A stretch of DNA of 64,000 nt from Effrenium voratum (GCA_963377175.1 CAUJNA010000824.1:816001-880000); one strand, 5' to 3'. Positions 7,514-18,100 are shown, numbered from the stretch's first letter. The notes: a model not told the origin generated them from the letters alone. Numbers and translations are program-made.

Positions 7514-7955
7514 TTATTGAGACAATGTTAGTTCAGTTATACGCTTTATACAATCTTCTAATTCGTCTCTATACTTATACACATAACTTAAATCATCTTC
7601 ATCTAATGGAATTTTATTTTCTTCTTGTTCTTTTAAAAAGTCGGTATAATCAATTCTACTATAATCTGTAATGTATTTTGTTATTTTCTGGATGTAATTT
7701 TAAATAATCATTTTCATAATTAATAATTTCACTATACGTGCCTATTATAAGTCCTTCAATATTACCTTTTCTGTAGAATAAATGATTTAAATCATTGCTT
7801 TCGTGCTCTTCTTTATCCTTATTCAATACTTCTTTGCCACAATTACATTCATATTTACTATTTGATATGTTGTATTCTTTCTCTTTCTCTCGCTCTATCA
7901 TGTTCTTATAAGCATATTCAATATCGTTGTCCCATTTCTTAGCATCAATACTCAT
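7514..7955 (-). CDS. Zinc-knuckle protein of unknown function, frameshifted
   Basis: The first 98 codons from the ATG at 7955 include YECNCGKEV and a downstream HE/H pair (CxC...H...H), a probable metal site. That frame stops at 7659. The next frame continues with good coding character (DYTDFLKEQEENKIPLDEDD, KYRDELEDCIKRI) to a TAA at 7514-7516. Removal of one A from the AAAA run (coding strand) near 7675 would join them into a protein of about 147 residues. The 11-base gap to the following gene fits the compact layout. No function is recognised. Confidence 0.6.
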
Positions 7956-8025
7956 ATATAAGTTATATATATATATATTTATATTTATTGTTCCGGTGTT
8001 GAATTAGGGTCGAAACGCGAAGCAT

Positions 8026-8805
8026 TTAACCCGAATTATCATTCGGGTTGAACCCAATAGAAATGTTCGTAGTAGGATTAATTTCAGTCATACCTTGTCC
8101 TGTCCAATTATTGAAACTGTGTTTATCTAATAAATTATTGCTTTTTATTTCTCCAGTTATCGCCGCGTCATCAAATGCCGCAATTACATCTCCACGATTT
8201 CTAAATCGTAAGTGTCGCGGGTTTTTCTGTTGATTAATTCCTGATACAAAAGGTGATGAATAAACAGTAGTAGCATAACTGTTTCCGTGTCTGTTGTTGA
8301 TTTCTTGAACAACGGAACTGCCGAGACTATGTCCAACGAGTCTATCGACATCTGGATTTTTCCTTAATTCTTCCATTGCGTCTTTATATCTTTCGCTTAA
8401 TTGAACATTATGAGTAGGAGTAAAAAACAAATCTGCAATTACATCATTGACTTTGTGATTTAGTCCCGTTTTAGCACCAGTACCACCAATATATAATGTG
8501 TTGCCTATTTTTGTTATTTTATTTACATTAGAATAGGCCGCGTCTAAACCCTTGACATCATCGATTTTATTTTTATTTTGAACATTAATTTCTTCAGCAT
8601 ATCGTGTTTTATGTTTCATTATCTGCTTATCAAAATGTTTATTGAAACCTCCTATTTTGTCTTCCAATGTCTTTTTATGATTAAAAAATACATCTTCTAT
8701 TAAATCCTTACCTGCTGTATATGCTTTATCACTTGCTACACCTGCCATCATTTGCGTCGGCGTCCTGCCTTCTATAGCACCTAATAATAATTGTCGCCCA
8801 ATCAT
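8026..8805 (-). CDS. Lipase-like (alpha/beta hydrolase, class 3 type) protein
   Basis: A 259-residue protein. LVGHSLGSSVV (about residue 158) is a classical GxSxG nucleophile elbow on a beta-strand/alpha-helix turn. FRNRGDVIAAFD downstream supplies a plausible catalytic Asp and DKHSFNNW a plausible catalytic His, giving the Ser-Asp-His order of class 3 lipases. The N-terminal ~90 residues are helical and charged and may tether it to the virion. Lipase-like genes occur in several PLVs, where entry or membrane penetration is a proposed role. The gene is divergent from the penton gene, with 42 bases between the two ATGs. Frame intact. Confidence 0.8.
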   Translation of the reverse strand: MIGRQLLLGAIEGRTPTQMMAGVASDKAYTAGKDLIEDVFFNHKKTLEDKIGGFNKHFDKQIMKHKTRYAEEINVQNKNKIDDVKGLDAAYSNVNKITKIGNTLYIGGTGAKTGLNHKVNDVIADLFFTPTHNVQLSERYKDAMEELRKNPDVDRLVGHSLGSSVVQEINNRHGNSYATTVYSSPFVSGINQQKNPRHLRFRNRGDVIAAFDDAAITGEIKSNNLLDKHSFNNWTGQGMTEINPTTNISIGFNPNDNSG

Positions 8806-8828
8806 ATAATAATAATTATATTATAATT

Positions 8829-8832
8829 TCTA
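8829..8832 (+). promoter_or_regulatory. TCTA motif upstream of the penton gene
   Basis: AATTTCTATTGTATATT lies about 16 bases before the ATG at 8848, inside the 42-bp divergent gap shared with the lipase-like gene. Confidence 0.4.
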
Positions 8833-8847
8833 TTGTATATTATATTT

Positions 8848-9702
8848 ATGAGTGACAGATTAACATAAAAAAAAATCTATGTTGATAGTGCCTACAGATT
8901 GCAAGAAAGTAATTCTACCAGCGATTTTATTATAGAACTTGACCAAAACTTTGAAATTCCACCAAGAACAAGAATGTTCGTGACAGAGTGTTCATTCAGC
9001 ACTCCATTTTATACAACAGAGAAAGGGTTTTACGAACGCTTCTATATTATGTTGTATAATAGTTCCAATGTCTTATTAAGAAGCACTGCCGTTGATGTAT
9101 CCGGTGAAATTTATTATGCCAATCAATTATCATTTAAAATACAATCAGAATTAAACGCGGCATTTAATGATATTGCACCTGACTCATTCTTAACAGTATA
9201 TGGACAAAGTGAACGCAAAATGGAACTTAAATTAAATGACCCTCTCACTTACAAAATAAAAATACCAACAGATGAAGAATTAGAAACTTATGTAAATGGC
9301 GAATGGAACAGAGGACAGTTTGAATATGACAATTTAAGACCAAAGTCTATTAACTATTTATTAAGTAATTATATTGTCTACGAACCTGCGTCATCTTGGT
9401 TAAGTGGATATTTTAATTTAGTTCCTTTTCAAAATGTATATATTAACTCACCTCAACTAAGCGACTACAAATATTCAGCACCTAATAATTTTAGTAGTTC
9501 AGTAATAAAAAGAGTTCAAATTAACCAACAACTGGGCGGAGTCATTAGCGACTACACCTCTCCCATATATGCAGATTTTATTGATGTAGGCGGTAAAAAT
9601 ATTAAGAGATTACACTTTAAAATTACAACTTCCAGAAACGAAGTTATTGATTTTCACGGGGTACCCATACAGTTCTCACTTTTATTTCAATTAGACAATT
9701 GA
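8848..9702 (+). CDS. Probable penton (minor capsid) protein with early in-frame TAA
   Basis: From the ATG at 8848 the frame reads MSDRLT, then TAA at 8866-8868, then KKIYVDSAYRLQESNSTSDF and onward without interruption to TGA at 9702. The pattern VDSAYR ... FIIELDQNFEIPPRTRMFV, followed by a beta-rich body and a C-terminus RLHFKITTSRNEVIDFHG, resembles the single-jelly-roll penton/minor capsid proteins of PLVs. Length is about 284 residues. The assignment rests on pattern and genomic context rather than a diagnostic motif. The stop lies beside an A9 run, so a local sequencing error or a genuine nonsense change are both possible. A downstream TTG start at 8899 would give 267 residues but would lose the natural N-terminus. 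Confidence 0.6.
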
Positions 9703-9727
9703 ATATAATATATTTCTCAATTTGTCC

Positions 9728-9767
9728 ATATAGACAAAATATATAAAACATATAGACAAAATATATA
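9728..9767. repeat. Direct repeat in the promoter of the zinc-finger gene
   Basis: ATATAGACAAAATATATA occurs at 9728-9745 and again at 9750-9767, ending 11 bases before the ATG at 9779. Its tandem, upstream location suggests a regulatory site. Confidence 0.45.
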
Positions 9768-9778
9768 ATATATTATAT

Positions 9779-10330
9779 ATGTCAGAAGTTGAACCTGAAA
9801 TTACTAATACAATTGAAGCAGACGAGCCAGTAAATGAATTACCACCAATTGAAGAAGAAGCACCAAAGGCAGAACCAACAATAGAACCAACACAAGAAAT
9901 AAAACATGTAGAACCTCTTAAAAACAACTCAAAAACTCAAGCACGCAATGAAAAGAAAATAACCTGTCCAAAATGTGCCAAAACTTTAACATTAAAATCA
10001 TATAGATACAGTCATGAACGCAATTGCCAAGGACCATTAGAATCTAAACCCATAAAACCTAAACCAAAAGCAGTTCCAATAGCAAAAACCCAAAAGGTAG
10101 AATATCACGAAGAAGAAGAGCAATACGTTCCACCACAACAACCAGTAACAAATAATATAATAGCGAACACACCACCCCCAAGAAGAATGCAACCACAATC
10201 GCCTGCAAACCCGCTACAAAATATAGCACAGCATTACCAATTATTGCAAAATGAATATTTGAGACAGAAGCAAGAAAAATACAATGCATTAAATAAAGGT
10301 ATATTTGGTTCAAGAGGAAAAAAAAGATAG
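9779..10330 (+). CDS. Zinc-finger protein with disordered flanks
   Basis: A 183-residue protein. The N-terminal ~60 residues are acidic and Pro/Glu-rich. A single metal site follows, ITCPKCAKTLTLKSYRYSHE then RNC, i.e. CxxC-x12-H-x3-C. The rest is a Pro/Gln-rich linker and a C-terminal helix (IAQHYQLLQNEYLRQKQEKY) ending in a basic tail. Proteins with this CPKC...YSH..C finger recur in PLV and virophage genomes; their function is unproven. It lies between the penton and fibre genes on the same strand, which suggests a virion or assembly role. Confidence 0.7.
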   Translation: MSEVEPEITNTIEADEPVNELPPIEEEAPKAEPTIEPTQEIKHVEPLKNNSKTQARNEKKITCPKCAKTLTLKSYRYSHERNCQGPLESKPIKPKPKAVPIAKTQKVEYHEEEEQYVPPQQPVTNNIIANTPPPRRMQPQSPANPLQNIAQHYQLLQNEYLRQKQEKYNALNKGIFGSRGKKR

Positions 10331-10366
10331 AATATAATTATTTTATAACCTACTATATAATAATTT

Positions 10367-12457
10367 GTGTTTTCAACATTATCATTGGATGGCTCAAGCA
10401 GAATTATAGCAAGCGAATTAGTATTAATAAATTCAACAGAACCATCAACCTTAAGCAGTGTTTATGCTACAAAGCAAGAATTAGCAGATACAACAGGCGC
10501 ATTGGGTGGCGGTTATACTACTGAAGAAGTTGATGCTCTTATTTTAGCACAGAAAAATAAGATAGATGCAACCATATCAGCAATATCAGAAATTAACGCA
10601 ACATCAACAACAATGTTTGACGAACAAGTAAATCAAAACGCAACAATTACAAGCAACCTTAATAATATAACAGCACACGGATTAACCATAACTTCAATAC
10701 TACCGACTATATCAGCAAATACAATTAAACTTGACACAAATGCTAATAATATTAGTTCTAATACGTTTTTAATTAATAATGCTAATACTACAATCACTTC
10801 AAACTTCAATACTATTAGTTCTAATACATTCTTAGTAGGAAATTTCAATAATACAATCACTTCAAACTTCAATAATATAAGTTCAAATTCTTCACTAATA
10901 ACAGGACACGGAAACACAATATCAACAATTTTAGCAGATGTATCAACATTATATACAAACGATACTAATTTATTCAATACAAATACTGCATACAGCAATA
11001 CATTTGCTTCAATCGTATCAGACAACACTACACAAGATTTATTAATAACTGAAAATTCAAATACGATTAATAGTTTAATATCAGCAGATTTACAAAAGTT
11101 AGATAAAACAATCACAACTGCACAAACAGTAAACTCTCCATTAATAATTAGTTTAACAGATAATACTAATCCAATTTTTAGAATTCAAGATGCTGTAAGT
11201 AACCAACGCTTAGAATTTAAAAGAGGTTGTCAGTTGGACTCGTATCAAGGTTTAACAGGTGCTACACCTTATAGATTATGGCTAGGATGGAATACGGGAG
11301 ATGTTATTATTGGAAGACCTAATAATGCTTCAAGAATTACGATTAACGGCAATGTTCATACTTCATACAATTTTGCTCAAGCACACGGAACATCATATTT
11401 CGAAGGTGCTGTTTATATGAAAGGTAATTTATTCATAAATAATGATTTTTCAACAGATATTAAAACTAAAATTGATAATTTAGACAATGCATTAACTCCA
11501 TATTTAGAAACACATACCCCATCGGCAACTCAAGGTTTTTATGTTCATCATCCTAATTTTGTTGCTTGTAGTATTGGCGATATTACAAATTCTTCTAACC
11601 AATATTTTATGTGCGATGGTGCAGTATCTAAAACCATTTTCAATAAGCCAGTTGATATATTGGGTGATGTATATACAAACGGCGATTTAACAATGGTTTC
11701 TGGTAAGAAAGTTGAAGTCAATCAGGTTCAGTCAGTATCAGGAAATACTTTATTATTACAAAATTCACCGAGTGGCAATGTTCAATTTGGCAACACATCA
11801 AAACTAATAATTGATAATGCTGAAATGTATGTCGATACAAATGATTTAATAATCAGGAATAGCAACACGTCAAACTCTATTAATTTGGTTGTTGGATTAT
11901 CTTCAACATATGCTGATAATAAAATTATTTTGAATAGTGGAAGTAATAGCGAATTACGAGGCGACTGGACTATTGACGGTGATATGACTTTTGGAATTGC
12001 TCATAAAATCAATTTGAGACATTTAAATAGTGATGCTGTTTTAAGATTAGAAGCATCAACAACTATTGATAGTTATATTGATGGCACTAAATATTTACAA
12101 TTGGATGATACTCAATTTTCATCATTTAACGGATTTAATTTAAGTAGCGATAAGAGACTGAAAGATAATATAGAAGATGTAGAAGATGATACTATAAATA
12201 TGGTAAAACACATTAAGATTAAAACATTTGTTAAAAATCAAAAAACTAAAAAGACTGAATTAGGATGGATTGCTCAAGATGTTCAACAATACACAAATCC
12301 TAAATACAATATTGGAAATGAAACAGGAGAATACTTAACAATGTGCTATGACAGAATGGCCTGTATTAGTTGGGATGCTTTATCAAAACTAATCCATCGC
12401 GTAGAATATTTGGAGAACGAAGTCTTTAAAAATAAAAATAAAAATAAAAATATTTAG
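10367..12457 (+). CDS. Fibre-like protein with C-terminal Peptidase S74 chaperone
   Basis: A 696-residue protein. Residues about 60-240 form Asn/Thr/Ser/Ile-rich repeats (TITSNFNTISSNTFL-type), typical of a trimeric fibre shaft. The middle is beta-rich with Gly/Asn turns. The C-terminus has SSDKRLKDNIEDVEDDTINM and GWIAQDVQQY, the signature of the intramolecular chaperone (Peptidase S74) of tail-spike and fibre proteins, in which a Ser/Lys pair performs self-cleavage. A coiled helix (LSKLIHRVEYLENEVF) and a Lys/Asn tail end it. A host-attachment fibre on the capsid vertex is the likely role. The first codon is GTG (10367) directly after an in-frame TAA, so the original ATG may have mutated or the start is unusual. 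Confidence 0.82.
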   Translation: MFSTLSLDGSSRIIASELVLINSTEPSTLSSVYATKQELADTTGALGGGYTTEEVDALILAQKNKIDATISAISEINATSTTMFDEQVNQNATITSNLNNITAHGLTITSILPTISANTIKLDTNANNISSNTFLINNANTTITSNFNTISSNTFLVGNFNNTITSNFNNISSNSSLITGHGNTISTILADVSTLYTNDTNLFNTNTAYSNTFASIVSDNTTQDLLITENSNTINSLISADLQKLDKTITTAQTVNSPLIISLTDNTNPIFRIQDAVSNQRLEFKRGCQLDSYQGLTGATPYRLWLGWNTGDVIIGRPNNASRITINGNVHTSYNFAQAHGTSYFEGAVYMKGNLFINNDFSTDIKTKIDNLDNALTPYLETHTPSATQGFYVHHPNFVACSIGDITNSSNQYFMCDGAVSKTIFNKPVDILGDVYTNGDLTMVSGKKVEVNQVQSVSGNTLLLQNSPSGNVQFGNTSKLIIDNAEMYVDTNDLIIRNSNTSNSINLVVGLSSTYADNKIILNSGSNSELRGDWTIDGDMTFGIAHKINLRHLNSDAVLRLEASTTIDSYIDGTKYLQLDDTQFSSFNGFNLSSDKRLKDNIEDVEDDTINMVKHIKIKTFVKNQKTKKTELGWIAQDVQQYTNPKYNIGNETGEYLTMCYDRMACISWDALSKLIHRVEYLENEVFKNKNKNKNI

Positions 12458-12464
12458 TTTAAAA

Positions 12465-12492
12465 ATCTTGTAAAATGTATTTAAAGAAATAT
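12465..12492 (+). promoter_or_regulatory. Early-type promoter motif
   Basis: TCTTGTAAAA then GTATTTAAAGAAATATA lies about 25 bases upstream of the ATG at 12518. It is one of five copies in the window. Confidence 0.6.
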
Positions 12493-12517
12493 ATAATATA
12501 ATATAATATATTATATA

Positions 12518-12799
12518 ATGAGTATTAAACCTGAAGATATGACACTGGAACAAATAAAGGAACAACTGGCACTATATAATAGATTGTATTATCAAAAGAG
12601 ACGAGTAGAAAAAGACTTTATGGAAACCAAGAGAGCAAGTGCTATCAGATATAATAGGAGAAGGAAATTAGACAAGATAGCAGAAAACGGAGATATCAAT
12701 TTAAAATATATTGATTATGAAAACAAACCAGACGATTTACAGAATACAAAACCCAGAAAATATAAGGCACAAACATATAAAATTATAACAGTTGAATAA
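12518..12799 (+). CDS. Small basic helical protein
   Basis: A 93-residue protein rich in Lys, Arg and Tyr. A helical N-terminus (MTLEQIKEQLALYNRLYYQK) is followed by a very basic stretch (RYNRRRKLDK) and a basic C-terminus. No domain is recognised. The first replication-side gene in the window order with the early-type promoter directly upstream. It could be a nucleic-acid-binding regulator, by charge alone. Confidence 0.6.
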   Translation: MSIKPEDMTLEQIKEQLALYNRLYYQKRRVEKDFMETKRASAIRYNRRRKLDKIAENGDINLKYIDYENKPDDLQNTKPRKYKAQTYKIITVE

Positions 12800-12800
12800 A

Positions 12801-12860
12801 TAATATTTATTAAAATTTAAATATTTTAAATAATATTTATTAAAATTTAAATATTTTCAT
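12801..12860. repeat. Direct duplication of a 30-bp AT-rich segment
   Basis: TAATATTTATTAAAATTTAA and the following ten bases occur twice in tandem, at 12801-12830 and 12831-12860, just after the stop of the preceding gene. Confidence 0.75.
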
Positions 12861-12904
12861 AAATATTTGGTGCATTTTTTTGGTTTTTAGGTTTTGAAAC
12901 CCTT

Positions 12905-13044
12905 AGAGCGGGGGGTTCATCCCCCCCAGAGCGGGGGGTTCATTCCCCCAGAGCGGGGGGGGGGGGTTGCCTGAAAATCTTGAAATTAGGTGCTGTTTTG
13001 CTGTCCCCCCCAGAGCGGGGGGTTCATTCCCCCCAGAGCGGGGG
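12905..13044. repeat. GC-rich hairpin repeat island inside the AT-rich virus
   Basis: Five copies of CCCCC-AGAGC-GGGGG, linked by TTCATT, occur at about 12905-12966 and 13004-13044, separated by a short AT-rich spacer. Each copy is a perfect short hairpin with loop AGAGC. Runs of up to twelve G occur. The island is intergenic, in the gap of about 350 bp between the genes at 12518 and 13152, and contrasts sharply with the surrounding composition. A small mobile palindrome or a structural element is possible. Confidence 0.8.
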
Positions 13045-13103
13045 ATTTGAAACCATAAATTTAGGAAAAATATAAAAATATATAGAAATGTTACTAAAAA
13101 CAA

Positions 13104-13133
13104 TATTTCTTGTAAAAAAGTATTTAAAGACAT
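13104..13133 (+). promoter_or_regulatory. Early-type promoter motif
   Basis: ATTTCTTGTA, an A-run, then GTATTTAAAGACATA lies about 20 bases upstream of the ATG at 13152. Confidence 0.6.
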
Positions 13134-13151
13134 ATTATGTATTATAATTAT

Positions 13152-14090
13152 ATGGTGGAAATGTTCAGTGAGATTGAGCAGGAGGAAATCATTAGTGAGT
13201 TCTTAAATAAAATCAACATGAATGACACTATAAGAATGATAAATAGAAAAATTGGAATGTGTAAAGAATGTAAATTTAATTATAAAAATATTCAATTATA
13301 TAGAACTAAATTATCAGAAAATATTATTAAACACATATGCAAATATAATTATAAAGAATGTTATAAATGCAAAATATTAAAACAATTGAGCACATTTGTA
13401 AATATTGACACTTGTAATAAGTCAAAATAATTCATCAAACCAACTGAAATAATTGAAAATGAAAAGGGAGAAGATACAACCGTTACAAAAAACAACATCA
13501 AGGATTATTATTTTACAAAATTATATAAGTTTCCGACATTCAAATTTATCAAATCCAATTTGTTAAAGAATGTCGAAGGAAGGCATAATTACACAAGGGA
13601 CATACACGACAGAATAAGGGACTGTTATGAATTATACTACAAAGGAAGTATTAAAACTGTAAGTGCTGGAGTAGATTTAGGCGATACACCAATTTATAAA
13701 GCAGTTGAAATAAAATACATAGAAACATATAAAAATGGTCTAGTAGATGAATTTTTGGATGAGTATGACATATCAAAAGACCAGAAGAATAGACGGGATT
13801 GTTTTAGATATATTGAAAATAATATTTCGAACACGTTAACCATATTCAAAATAATATTATCACACATTTTCAATAAGCACGATAATGCATTTTCCAATAT
13901 CCTTTTTAATGATGTAGGACAAAATATTTATAAGCACTATACAAAAGAAATAGAAATAAGCGAGAGAATACAAAATATGATATTTAGTTCATACCCAAGT
14001 ATCAAAGATATCAAACCGCAGACTAATAGGAGTAACCAACAACAACAACAGTACGAAGCATATTTAAATAGTGCTGAAGATTTTGAATGA
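13152..14090 (+). CDS. Zinc-ribbon family protein with in-frame TAA
   Basis: The start at 13152 is chosen over the Met at 13137 because it aligns with the paralogue starts (MVE... at 19127, MIE... at 156). Residues 1-95 hold an EQEEIISEFL helix, CKECK, and CYKCK further on, two metal knuckles. A TAA at 13428-13430 interrupts the frame after NIDTCNKSK. The same frame then continues for about 220 codons (FIKPTEIIENEKGED ... DYYFTKLYKFPTFKFIKSN) to a TGA at 14088-14090, ending in a Gln-rich tail. The whole would be about 312 residues. The function is unknown. The integrase starts 31 bases downstream with no promoter motif of its own, so the two may share a transcript. Confidence 0.6.
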
Positions 14091-14120
14091 AATGTTAAAA
14101 ACAATATCACCTTTATTAAT

Positions 14121-15037
14121 ATGGCAAATATTAATAAAAATGATATAATTAGTAAAATCTATCATGACAAAAGCGGGTATGGAAGTATCACAACAACCTA
14201 TAAGGATGCTAAACAAAAGGAACAAAGCATAACCTTAAACGATGTTAAAGAATGGTTTCAAAAGAACATAGAACAGAAGAAGCAATTAAGAGGCAAAAAT
14301 TCATTTATTGCTCCACATCCATATTTTGAATTTCAATTAGAATTATTTTTTATTAATGACATACCCAATCAACAATTTAAAGTAGGGATGGTTTTAATTG
14401 ATATATTTACCAGATATTCAACGGTAATACCTATTAAATCAAAACAACCGCCTGACATATTAGCGGGAGTAATGGAAGGAATGCAGAAAATGAAAGGCAA
14501 ACCAGAAATTATTTATAGCGACGAGGAAGGCAGTTTATATAATAAAACAGTTGAAGATTATTTCAAAGAAGAAGGAATAGAATTATACCGCACAAGAGGA
14601 CATCCTAATTTTGCAGAACGTTTTATACGCACCTACAAAGATATGTTATATACAAGGGTTGAAAAAGATGGAAAAGAAGGAAAGGACAATATACAATGGA
14701 TAGATTATAATTTTGAAATATTAATAACTTATAATAATAAAATGCAACATTCAAGCATAGGAATGACACCAGCGGAAGCATTGAAGGAGAAAAACAATTA
14801 TAAAGTAAAAATGAAAATGGCAACCGAAGCAACTAGAACCCGTAAATATCCTGAAATTAACATAGGTGACGAAGTGAAGATTTACAGAAAGAAAGCAATA
14901 ACTGAAAAGGAAAGGAGTAGTAATTGGTTGCCTACAAAATATAAAGTTGAAAGGATTGAAACAAGTTAGGACAAACATATTTGTATTTAGAACATAACAC
15001 GCGACCATTCTTAAGATTTGAAATTTTAAAAGTTTAA
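14121..15037 (+). CDS. rve-type (DDE) integrase, frameshifted near the C-terminus
   Basis: A retrovirus/polinton-like integrase. A helical N-terminal region leads into the catalytic core. FQLELFF marks the first acidic strand (Glu where Asp is usual), IIYSDEEGSLYN the second Asp, and GHPNFAERFIRTYK the catalytic Glu about 35 residues later. TYNNKMQHSSIGMTPAEAL and a chromodomain/SH3-like tail (INIGDEVKIYRKK ... WLPTKYKVERI) follow. The listed frame stops at a TAG at 14967-14969. Another frame continues naturally (LGQTYLYLEHNTRPFLRFEI) to a TAA at 15035-15037; one extra A in the short A run near 14962 restores it. Integrases of this kind insert PLV and polinton genomes into host chromosomes. 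Confidence 0.88.
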
Positions 15038-15062
15038 AATATATATAGTTTTTGTAAAAATA

Positions 15063-15097
15063 AATTTCTTGTAAAAATAATAGTTAAAGAAATATTA
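15063..15097 (+). promoter_or_regulatory. Early-type promoter motif of the polymerase gene
   Basis: ATTTCTTGTAAAAATA then AGTTAAAGAAATATTA lies about 30 bases upstream of the ATG at 15126. This is the most diverged of the five copies in its second half. Confidence 0.5.
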
Positions 15098-15125
15098 TTA
15101 TATTATTATTATATATAGTATAATT

Positions 15126-18100
15126 ATGTCTAAGGCTTTGGAACGAAACATTGGATATTTAACAGTGCTAAGGCGGAAGTCATCACGGACAGCAAAACAT
15201 TCAGACCTTAAAAAAATAGATAGAGTAATTAATTTATATACCGAGAGGAAGATTTCAAATGTTACAACAGCTGAAAATTTAATCAAGGGTTTAACTTCTA
15301 CTGACACAAAAGTTTATGATAAAACATATCAAAAATACAAGGATAATATTAAGAAATTCAAGGAAAATAAACCCTTAAATCAGCGAATGGCAGAAGCAAG
15401 GACAAATAAGGAGACGGGAGGGAAATTGAAGATAGATAACGACTCAGGAGGACCAAGAGCAAGGGAAGGGAAAAATAAATATTTTGTTCAATTTATGTTA
15501 TACATATCAGAGCACAAAGACAGGAGAACCATAAAGTCCAACTATGCATTCAAACACAGACAACATTTATTTTTTGCGAAACAATATGATAATTTTACTG
15601 CTACAATTAAAGCCACTGCATTTTCTAAAGATATCATAGGTAAAAGAATATTTAAAATGATAGGCGACCCCAATACAGAATATAGACTAATAGGTGACAC
15701 AGTAAACGATGAGTTTGTTGATACACTAAAACTATTACAAACCGACAAAGATTTTAAAAACAATTATGATTCTATTACGTAACATTACAACGATATAGAA
15801 TGTATTAAAATATTCTCAGTAGATATGGTAAATAAAGACGGCGAACAATTTGACATTCTTACAGAAAATTTAAGGGATGCTACTAATGTTTCAATTTTTA
15901 ATAGGTATATACATACACCTTTAAGGATGAACGAAGACACCATACATAAGGCAATTAACAAGGGTAATTATATTGAAAACGAATGCTGGATTAATGCATT
16001 AACTGATTTTTACAGTGACACAATTATGAACGAAAGGACCCGTAATAGACTAACTAGAGAGAGAGTAATTGAAATTATAGGTAGAGATAACTTTAGTGAA
16101 ACGGGGGCAACCATTCACGAGATGGAGGCTGTATTTAAACAGTTTAAAATTCCATGCAGAATTTATGATTGTTGCAATAAATTAATTTATAAATGCGACC
16201 CCGATATAAATAGTAGGCACATCAAACCATTTTATGCAATGGTCAAACACAGTCATATTTACGCACTAAATCACGACTTAAAAAGCATTCAACAGAAACA
16301 ATTAATAACCAAGATACCAACTGTCAAAGCTTCAACCGACTACTATATTAATGAAAGAGAGGAACCACCGCTTTATAAAATGATAAAAAAAATATTGACG
16401 ATATACTAAATATCAAAGTTGATGAAAAAACAAAAGAGATATATTTAGTATCCGAAGACAATAAGTTATCTGAATTATTTTTCAATCTAGTTAATAGTGG
16501 CTACGAACCAAGAATTAGATTTCAAGCTGGTATTATATCAGAAATAAAAATAAAATTTAACAAAACAATATATATAATAAAAACACAACATTTAATAAAA
16601 ACTTCTGCAGATGGATGTATTGCAGTATGTGATGAAACCACATATAACAATATGAATAAAGCAATGTTTAAGTTTAATAAGTCATTGTTTAACTTATCTC
16701 ATAAATCGTTTTATAATGACATTGATATTCAAATTTTAGACGAAGCCAGAACAGTTGTTCCATCTGGCTTATTGTGCGATAGGGGCGATATCAAAAATGA
16801 AATCGAAATCGATATATCAAAAGCATTTACTCATGCGTTTATTACTATATCAGAAATACCAGTATTTAATCAATTCGACATTTGGCGAGCGTTTGATGAT
16901 ACAACTGATATTTATGACCTACACGACTTAACGTTATATTATATAGAAAAGAAAACTACTATACTAAAACGGACAGGAATAATGCTATTTAATAAAACAT
17001 ATTGCTTAATATATGGTGTATTTTTGAAACACCTAGATAACATGACAAGAGAACGAATCAATATTTTATACTTTAAACAACATTCATTTATTCACAAAGT
17101 TGAACATAAAAATATTGTTAATGAACTTTGGAACACAAACATTAGCGAAGACAATGAGGAAGATAAATGTATAAAAAAACTGGTCGCAAATGTTAATTAT
17201 GGACTTTTAGAAAAAGGGGGAGCAACTGACCAGAAGAGCACAGTGTTTAAAAATCTTAAGGAAGCTTTAAACTATCAGGCAGAGTATGGAGGTAAAATAC
17301 ATAAATTAACACATTTCACGACAGAACAAATTACAGTAGATGAAGAACTATATACAGCAGAAGAAGAACAGGCGTCATATTATATACTTAATTTAACGGA
17401 TACATCGCGCTTAAGGAATGGTTTTAGGTATGTAAAAGAGCTACTGCTTCAATACCATAATTTTAGAATGTATCAAGATTATTCTAAATTACATCAAAAT
17501 GGTATTAATATATTTAGCGTCAAAACAGATGCATTTGTAATACAGCGTTCGGATATAACAAAAGCAAGAGAGCTTTTAATCTTTCATAATGAAATAGGAG
17601 GTTGGCGAGTTTCAAATGACGAATATATTAAATTTCCTACTGTAGATTATGAAATTACACAACACGAATTAATACAAATACCAGTTTATGAAAGTAAAAC
17701 TATTGATATTGTAGATGAATATGACACTGATAACATTATAGAAATTATTGAACAAAATAATCCTATTATGGTTCGTGGAGCACTACCGGGCACGGGAAAA
17801 TCATATATATGTCAAAAAATGGTTGATAAAAATTATAATGTAATTTTTATTTGTCCTACTAATAAACTATTACAGGCATTCGAAGGCGAAGCAATGACAA
17901 TAAATAAATTTTTCGGTATTAATTATGGAGATGCTAAATTAGAACCATTTGATTTTACAGATTTTGATGTTATAGTATTTGACGAAGTTTATTTTAGTAA
18001 TTTAAATATATATTGGAGAATAAAACAATTTGTAGAACAGAATAAGCACAACAAAATTATAATAGCAACAGGAGACACCAAGCAGTTAAAACCAGTTCAA

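Noticed and set aside
10633..11115. 160-codon ORF antisense to the fibre gene
   Set aside because: It mirrors the fibre's Asn/Thr repeats; the sense frame has the S74 domain and continuous coding.
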